DNA from: Streptomyces sp. NBC_00536
GTDB taxonomy: Bacteria; Actinomycetota; Actinomycetes; Streptomycetales; Streptomycetaceae
Assembly: GCF_036346295.1 (NCBI RefSeq)
Contig: NZ_CP107819.1
Coordinates: forward strand, 4,340,001 to 4,404,000
DNA length: 64,000 bases
Direction: 5' to 3'
Positions 59,427 through 64,000 of the stretch are shown piece by piece. The notes beneath the pieces are model-generated. The model did not search any database. It saw only the letters and a list, made by a program, of their open reading frames with translations, and had not been told where the DNA came from. Every line of letters begins with the position of its first letter. Position 1 is the stretch's first letter. The translations under genes were made by a program, and so were the position numbers.

Positions 59427-59796
59427 CTCAACCGCCGGGCGGGCTGGGGTTTCCCCCGGCGGCCCGGCCCTGTCGCGGCGCGCGGGCCTGGGGCGCCTCC
59501 GGCGGGTCCTCAATCGCCGGACGGGCTGGGTTTGGCCTGAGGTGGTGCCTCTGGTGGGTCTCAGCGGCCCGGACGGGCTGGGTGTGGCCGGGAGCCCGGG
59601 CCTGTCGCGGTGCCGCGGGCTTGGGGTGCCTCCGGCGGGTCCTCAATCGCCGGACGGGCTGGATGTGGCCTGGGCGGGCCCCTGGGGGGTCCGCAATCGC
59701 CGGACGGGCTGGGTTTGGCGGGGCCCGTGCCTGTCGCGTGGCGCGGTCCTCAGACGCCGGGCGGCTGAAATCCAGCCCGTCCGGCGTTTGAGGACC
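59427..59796. repeat. Cluster of GC-rich palindromic repeats (GCCGGACGGGCTGG family)
   Basis: Five direct copies of a unit centred on CAATCGCCGGACGGGCTGGG (at about 59427, 59508, 59566, 59640 and 59691) and one inverted copy (CCAGCCCGTCCGGCGTTTGAG at about 59774; first 20 bases CCAGCCCGTCCGGCGTTTGA). The last direct and inverted copies could form a large stem. The full gap is 59410-59933 and has no gene. Confidence 0.82.
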
Positions 59797-59933
59797 GGGT
59801 CCGGGCGGAGCCCGGTTTCGGGAAGGGGCGGGTAGGGGACCAGCCCCGGGCAGCGGCGCCCCCGCCCCTGCCCCGCCCCCGGGCAGCGGCGGCCACGTCC
59901 CCCACCCCGCCACCCCCAAGGCAAAATGACCCC

Positions 59934-62900
59934 GTGCGGTACCTGATCCTCGGCACCACCCAAGCCCGTGACGACTCCGGCGCCCCCCTCCCCCTCGGCG
60001 GCGCCCGCCTTCGCGCGCTCCTCGCCGCCCTCGCGCTCCGGGCCGGCGGCCCCGCCGTCCCCGTCTCCGTCCTCGTGGACGAGGTCTGGGGCGAGGACCC
60101 GCCCCAGGACGCCCCCGCCGCCCTGCAGGCCCTCGTCTCCCGCCTGCGTCGCGCCCTCGGGGGCAAGGACACGGTCCAGGCCGACCCCACCGGCGGCTAC
60201 CGCCTCCCCGCCACGCGGGACGACGTGGACCTGTACGTCTTCCAGCGCCTCGCCCGCCAGGCCGCCCAGGCCCTCTCCACCCCGACCCCCACGGGGCAGC
60301 CCCCCGCCCCCACCCTCCGCACCGCCCTAACCCTCTGGCGCGGCCCGGCCCTCGCCGACCTCCCGGACCCCGCCACCCGCGCGAGTCACGCCACCGGCCC
60401 CGAGGCCCAGCGCGCCGCCGCGGTCCGCGACCTCATCGAGGCCGAACTCCGCACCCCCAGCACCGATCCGGCCACCCTCCTCCCGGAGATCGAGGCGCTG
60501 ATCGCGGCGCACCCGTACGACGAGCCGCTGCGCGCCCAGCACTTGCGCGCCCTGCGCGCCGCGGGCCGCACCGCCGACGCCCTGGCCGCGTACGACCGCA
60601 CCCGCCGCGCCCTCGCCGAAGGCCTCGGCACGGACCCCGGTCCGGAACTCACCGCCCTCCACGCGGACCTCCTCCGCCCCGCCCCCGCCCCCACCCCGGC
60701 CCCCGCCCCGGAGCGCCGCGGCAACCTCCGCCCCCGCCTCACCTCCTTCGTCGGCCGCGAACCCGAACTCGCCGCCCTGCACACCGACCTGTCCCGCGCC
60801 CGCCTCGTCACCCTCACCGGCCCCGGCGGCTCCGGAAAGACCCGGCTCGCCGAGCACGCGGGCGCCCAGCACGCGGCGCGCGCCGACCACACCACCCCCC
60901 TCGAACCGGTCTGGCTGGTCGAACTGGCCCGCCTGGACCACCCCGCGGCCGTCCCCGCCGCGGTCCTCAGCGCCCTCGGCCTGCGCGACACCGCCCTGGT
61001 CGGCCGCGAGAAGCCCGCCGCCGCCCAGGACCCCACCGCCCAGCTCCTGGAGCACTGCGCCCAGCGCCGCCTGCTCCTCGTCCTCGACAACTGCGAGCAC
61101 GTCATCGGCGCCGCCGCCGAGCTGGCCGAGCGGCTGCTCACGCACTGCCCCGGCGTCCGGATCCTGGCGACCAGCCGCGAACCCCTCGGCGTGCCCGGCG
61201 AGAACGTCCGCCCCGTGGAGCCGCTGCCGCCCGACCCCGCGCACCGGCTGTTCGCCGACCGCGGGGCCGCCGCCCGGCCGGGGTTCACCGTGGCCGACGA
61301 TCCCGCCGCCGTCGCCGAGATCTGCGCCCGCCTGGACGGGCTGCCGCTGGCCATCGAGCTGGCGGCGGCGCGGCTGCGGCTGCTCACCCCGCGCCAGATC
61401 GCGGACCGCCTCGACAACCGGTTCCGGCTGCTGACGAGCGGGAGCCGTACGGTCCTGCCCCGCCAGCAGACCTTGCGGGCGGTGGTCGACTGGTCCTGGG
61501 ACCTGCTGGACGCGTCCGAACGTACGGTCCTGCGCCGCCTGTCGGTCTTCGCGGGCGGCTGCGACCTGACCGCCGCCGAAGCCGTCTGCGCCGACCCCGG
61601 CCCCGATGGCCCCGATGGCCCCGATCTCGCCGACATCGCCGACGTGGCGGACGTACTCGGCGCCCTGGTGGACAAATCCCTGGTCCTGGCCGACCCAGCC
61701 CCGGCCACGGCCCAGGCCTCCGCCGCCATGCGCTACCGCATGCTGGAGACCATCCACGAGTACGCCGCCGAGCGCGCCGCCGAGGACCCCGCCGACCGGT
61801 CCGCCACCGCCCGCCGCCACGCGGCCCACTTCACGACCCTCGCCGAGGAAGCGGAACCCTTCCTGCGCTCGGCGGCGCAGTTGCCGTGGATCGCCCGGAT
61901 CGAAACCGAACTGGACAACCTGCGCACGGCCTTCACCACCTCGATATCCACCACACGCACCTCGCCCGCCGACCCGGAGACCGCAGTGCGGCTCGCCTTC
62001 GCCCTGGGCTGGTTCTGGTGGCTGCGCAACTACCGCACCGAAGGCGCCGAATGGACCGCCCGGGTGGTCGACCTCGACCCGGCCGAACCGCCCCTCGACA
62101 CCCCCGCGTACTGGAACTGGATGCGCCTCCAGCTCCTCAGCGTGTTCCTCATGGCGGAAACCCGGCCGGTCGGGGAGTTCCGCACGCCGGAACGCCTCGC
62201 CCTGGCCGAGCGCCTCCAGCACGCCTTCCGCCGCCCCGGCCCGGAGACCGCCCGCTTCCCCGGCATGCTGTGGCCGCTGACCTCGTACCTCACCGGCGAC
62301 GCCCTCGACTTCCACCGGGGACTCGACGAGACCGTCGCCAACTGCCGTGCGTACGCGGGCGACTGGGAACTCGGCGTGACCCTCATGCTCCGTACGCACG
62401 TCGCCATCGACATCACGGGCGGACTGCCGACGGTCGACGCCGACCTGGCCGAACTCCACGAGATCGCCCGCCGCGTCGGTGACCGCTGGACCCGCGCCCA
62501 GGTGTCCAGCGCCGCGGGCGAGGTCGCGCTCTCCCGGGGCCAGTACGACTGGGCGCGCGCCGAGTACGAGGAGTGCCTGCGGCTCGCCCGTGAGGTCGGC
62601 GCGCACTTCGAGGCGCCGTTCGCGCTCACCCGGATCGCGCAGACCGCCTACTGCACGGGCGATTCGTCCGGCGCGCTGCGGCTGCTGGCGGCGGCGGACG
62701 CCGAGGCGGACAGCTCCGGGGGGAGCGACGTACGGGCCTTCTCCGGCCTGCTCGCCGGGATGATCGCGCTGGACCAGGGCGATCCGGTCCGGGCGCGGGC
62801 CGAGCACGACCGGGCCCTCGCCGAGTCGTTGCGGACGACCATGCCCGCGCAGTTCTCGGCGGGGCTGGCGAATCTGGAGGCCCACATCAAGCGGCTGGAG

Positions 62901-63230
62901 GAGGGGCCGGACGCCGGGCTGGCCGTGATCCTGCCGACGCTGGAGGCGGCGGTCACCGGGCACTGCGCGGAGCAGGTGCTGGCCGTCCTCGCCGAGACGG
63001 CCGCGGCGCTGCTGGCGGACGCGGACCGCTGCGCCGAGTCCGTACGCGCGCTGGCGGCGGCCGGTGCCTGGCGGGGCGGGCTCCCGCGGTCCGTGCCGGA
63101 GGAGGGGTTCGTCCGCGGGCTGCCCGAGCGCACCAGGGCGGCCCTCGGCGCGGAGGCGTACGACCGGGAGGCGGCGGCGGGAGCGGCCCTGTCCCCCCGG
63201 GCCCTCCTCGCCACCCTCACCGCCGGCTGA
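59934..63230 (+). CDS. AfsR/SARP-type transcriptional regulator with NB-ARC ATPase and TPR-like domains
   Basis: 1098 residues. The N-terminal OmpR-like winged helix is at about 1-90 (MRYLILGTTQARDDSGAPLP, ...RLRRALGGKDTVQADPTGGYRL), followed by the BTAD domain to about 250 (DEPLRAQHLRALRAAGRTADALAAYDRTRRALAEGLG). The NB-ARC ATPase has Walker A TGPGGSGKTRLAEHAG near residue 295 and Walker B LLLVLDNCEHV. A helical, TPR-like C-terminal half follows. Such proteins activate secondary-metabolite genes or integrate phosphate/serine-threonine-kinase signals. No biosynthetic cluster lies in the window, so its target is unknown. The start is a GTG with AAGG upstream. Confidence 0.9.
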   Translation: MRYLILGTTQARDDSGAPLPLGGARLRALLAALALRAGGPAVPVSVLVDEVWGEDPPQDAPAALQALVSRLRRALGGKDTVQADPTGGYRLPATRDDVDLYVFQRLARQAAQALSTPTPTGQPPAPTLRTALTLWRGPALADLPDPATRASHATGPEAQRAAAVRDLIEAELRTPSTDPATLLPEIEALIAAHPYDEPLRAQHLRALRAAGRTADALAAYDRTRRALAEGLGTDPGPELTALHADLLRPAPAPTPAPAPERRGNLRPRLTSFVGREPELAALHTDLSRARLVTLTGPGGSGKTRLAEHAGAQHAARADHTTPLEPVWLVELARLDHPAAVPAAVLSALGLRDTALVGREKPAAAQDPTAQLLEHCAQRRLLLVLDNCEHVIGAAAELAERLLTHCPGVRILATSREPLGVPGENVRPVEPLPPDPAHRLFADRGAAARPGFTVADDPAAVAEICARLDGLPLAIELAAARLRLLTPRQIADRLDNRFRLLTSGSRTVLPRQQTLRAVVDWSWDLLDASERTVLRRLSVFAGGCDLTAAEAVCADPGPDGPDGPDLADIADVADVLGALVDKSLVLADPAPATAQASAAMRYRMLETIHEYAAERAAEDPADRSATARRHAAHFTTLAEEAEPFLRSAAQLPWIARIETELDNLRTAFTTSISTTRTSPADPETAVRLAFALGWFWWLRNYRTEGAEWTARVVDLDPAEPPLDTPAYWNWMRLQLLSVFLMAETRPVGEFRTPERLALAERLQHAFRRPGPETARFPGMLWPLTSYLTGDALDFHRGLDETVANCRAYAGDWELGVTLMLRTHVAIDITGGLPTVDADLAELHEIARRVGDRWTRAQVSSAAGEVALSRGQYDWARAEYEECLRLAREVGAHFEAPFALTRIAQTAYCTGDSSGALRLLAAADAEADSSGGSDVRAFSGLLAGMIALDQGDPVRARAEHDRALAESLRTTMPAQFSAGLANLEAHIKRLEEGPDAGLAVILPTLEAAVTGHCAEQVLAVLAETAAALLADADRCAESVRALAAAGAWRGGLPRSVPEEGFVRGLPERTRAALGAEAYDREAAAGAALSPRALLATLTAG

Positions 63231-63345
63231 TCACCGCCGGCTGATCACCGGCAGCCGATCACCGGCAGCCGATCACCGGCAGCCGATCACCGGCAGCCGA
63301 TCACCGGCAGCGGCTCACCGCCGGCCGATCACCGGCAGCTGATGA
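63231..63345. repeat. 15-base tandem repeat array (GATCACCGGCAGCCG)
   Basis: About seven copies, four of them exact, start directly after the SARP stop and run over the stop codon of the converging NPCBM-like gene. Each unit contains GCCGATCACCGGC, nearly its own reverse complement, so the array can fold into many hairpins and probably terminates both transcripts. Confidence 0.88.
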
Positions 63346-64000
63346 CCGCGTCCGCCCAGGCGGCCAGGGTCAGGTCGGGGTGCCGTCCGGCGTGCTCCAC
63401 GACCAGCCGCAGCGTCTTGCGGCCGCTCAGCCCGACCTCGACGGGCACCGCGCGGTCCCCGTAGCCGACGGCGGCCGACTGCCACAGCCGTACCCCGTCG
63501 CCGTAGACGGAGAACCGCACCGAGCCGTCACCCGGCAGGGACAGCCCGTCCACCCCGGCCCGTGCCGAGAACGACGTGCACGTCCGGTTCAGGGTGATCT
63601 CCACCGACGAACGGGCGTTGACGGTGATCCCGTGCGCATACCGCCGGTCCCCGACCACCAGCCCCCAGCGCTGCCACACCCAGCTGCTGCGCCAGGTCTG
63701 CACCTCGGGCCCGGTGTGGTCGCCGAGGACGGACTGATCCAGCCGCACCAGCTGGTACCCGGCCGCCGGAGCGGACGGCGGGGACGGCGTGGGCGAATGC
63801 CGGGTCGGAGTCGGCGTCGGCCGCCCGGGGCTCGGCTTCGCGGGGGCCGCCTTGGACGGCGAGGGCGAGGGAGCATGCGGCGCCGAACTGCGCGGCGACG
63901 GTACGGGCGTACGCGCGACCGGCGTCAGCGGCGCGGGCGAACCGGGCTCCGGGGGCGGCGGAACCGGGGCGTCCGGCACCGCGGGCGCCACCGCGGGCGG
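63329..64000 (-). CDS. NPCBM/NEW2-like domain protein, partial (C-terminal part)
   Basis: About 220 residues are visible. A Pro/Ala/Ser-rich linker (APSPSPSKAAPAKPSPGRPT...) leads into a C-terminal beta-sandwich of about 140 residues (YQLVRLDQSVLGDHTGPEVQ, RRYAHGITVNARSSVEITLN, ...RFSVYGDGVRLWQS, ...RKTLRLVVEHAG). The pattern YAHGITVNA...GDGVRLWQS is that of NPCBM carbohydrate-binding domains. The gene continues past the right edge, so the N-terminal domain (often a kinase or a secreted enzyme) is unseen. Two Cys near the ends may form a disulfide. Confidence 0.75.
   Translation of the reverse strand, partial: PPAVAPAVPDAPVPPPPEPGSPAPLTPVARTPVPSPRSSAPHAPSPSPSKAAPAKPSPGRPTPTPTRHSPTPSPPSAPAAGYQLVRLDQSVLGDHTGPEVQTWRSSWVWQRWGLVVGDRRYAHGITVNARSSVEITLNRTCTSFSARAGVDGLSLPGDGSVRFSVYGDGVRLWQSAAVGYGDRAVPVEVGLSGRKTLRLVVEHAGRHPDLTLAAWADAVISCR

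Noticed and set aside
63231..63345. CRISPR array
   Set aside because: Repeat units are 15 bases and directly adjacent, without unique spacers, and no cas genes are present.

Overview
The window is a very GC-rich chromosomal segment of a Streptomyces. The evidence is the codon bias, frequent GTG starts, BldC, an Lsr2-type nucleoid protein, SARP and SpoIIE regulators, and a purSQL ... purF-purM ... bldC-hrpA gene order that matches my memory of the conserved core of Streptomyces chromosomes. No database search was possible, so family names rest on motifs read from the translations.

Layout. 1-3300: a minus-strand two-component/ABC-exporter operon with a palindromic operator candidate. 3370-13300: two tRNA-Gly genes, an Lsr2 paralogue, the purine genes purS-purQ-purL, a mycothiol-dependent-isomerase relative, a Tat-exported sulfatase, purF, purM and a DUF3073 protein. 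13500-25800: valine dehydrogenase, a hypothetical protein, bldC, tRNA-Asp, hrpA, a DsbA/CcdA pair, a tRNA-Glu-Asp-Phe cluster, a small zinc peptidase, two crcB genes and a lipoprotein. 25800-35500: a DEAD-box helicase with an RGG-like tail, a subtilase, and a response regulator/kinase/ABC/FtsX module of the cell-envelope-stress type. 35500-41060: accessory genes with a stress flavour, namely a PAS-PAS-GAF-PP2C phosphatase, a small hydrophilic protein, a lone glycogen-binding domain, a MerR regulator and a lone GvpU-like protein.

41131-47728 is the most unusual part. It is the remains of integrative DNA at tRNA-Lys(TTT). The intact tRNA is at the right end and a 51-bp copy of its 3' half is at the left end. 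Each copy sits in a 176-bp direct repeat that also holds an integrase-tail-like sequence and a hairpin. Inside are a broken tyrosine integrase, a headless exonuclease-BRCT gene, a tRNA-Ser(GGA) 3' fragment, and scraps resembling a chitinase, a HAD phosphatase and a methyltransferase. One intact cargo block remains: an SDR, two tandem ECF sigma factors with SnoaL-like tails, and a DHFR/RibD-like reductase.

48000-64000 returns to core-like genes: a FusB/FBP-type zinc protein, initiator tRNA, a membrane SpoIIE phosphatase, an M23 peptidase, PrsW, TrmB, an LhgO-like flavoprotein with an internal deletion, a large regulator, an asparagine-synthase-like protein without the glutaminase cysteine, a palindromic repeat cluster, an AfsR/SARP-type regulator, a 15-bp tandem repeat and the end of an NPCBM-like protein.

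I see no convincing CRISPR array, antiphage island or biosynthetic cluster. The best candidates for something undescribed are the twin-ECF cargo block, the composite tRNA-Lys/tRNA-Ser junction region, a very small CxCxxC-type cysteine-rich open frame at 40128-40313, and two sharp palindromes that look like operators.
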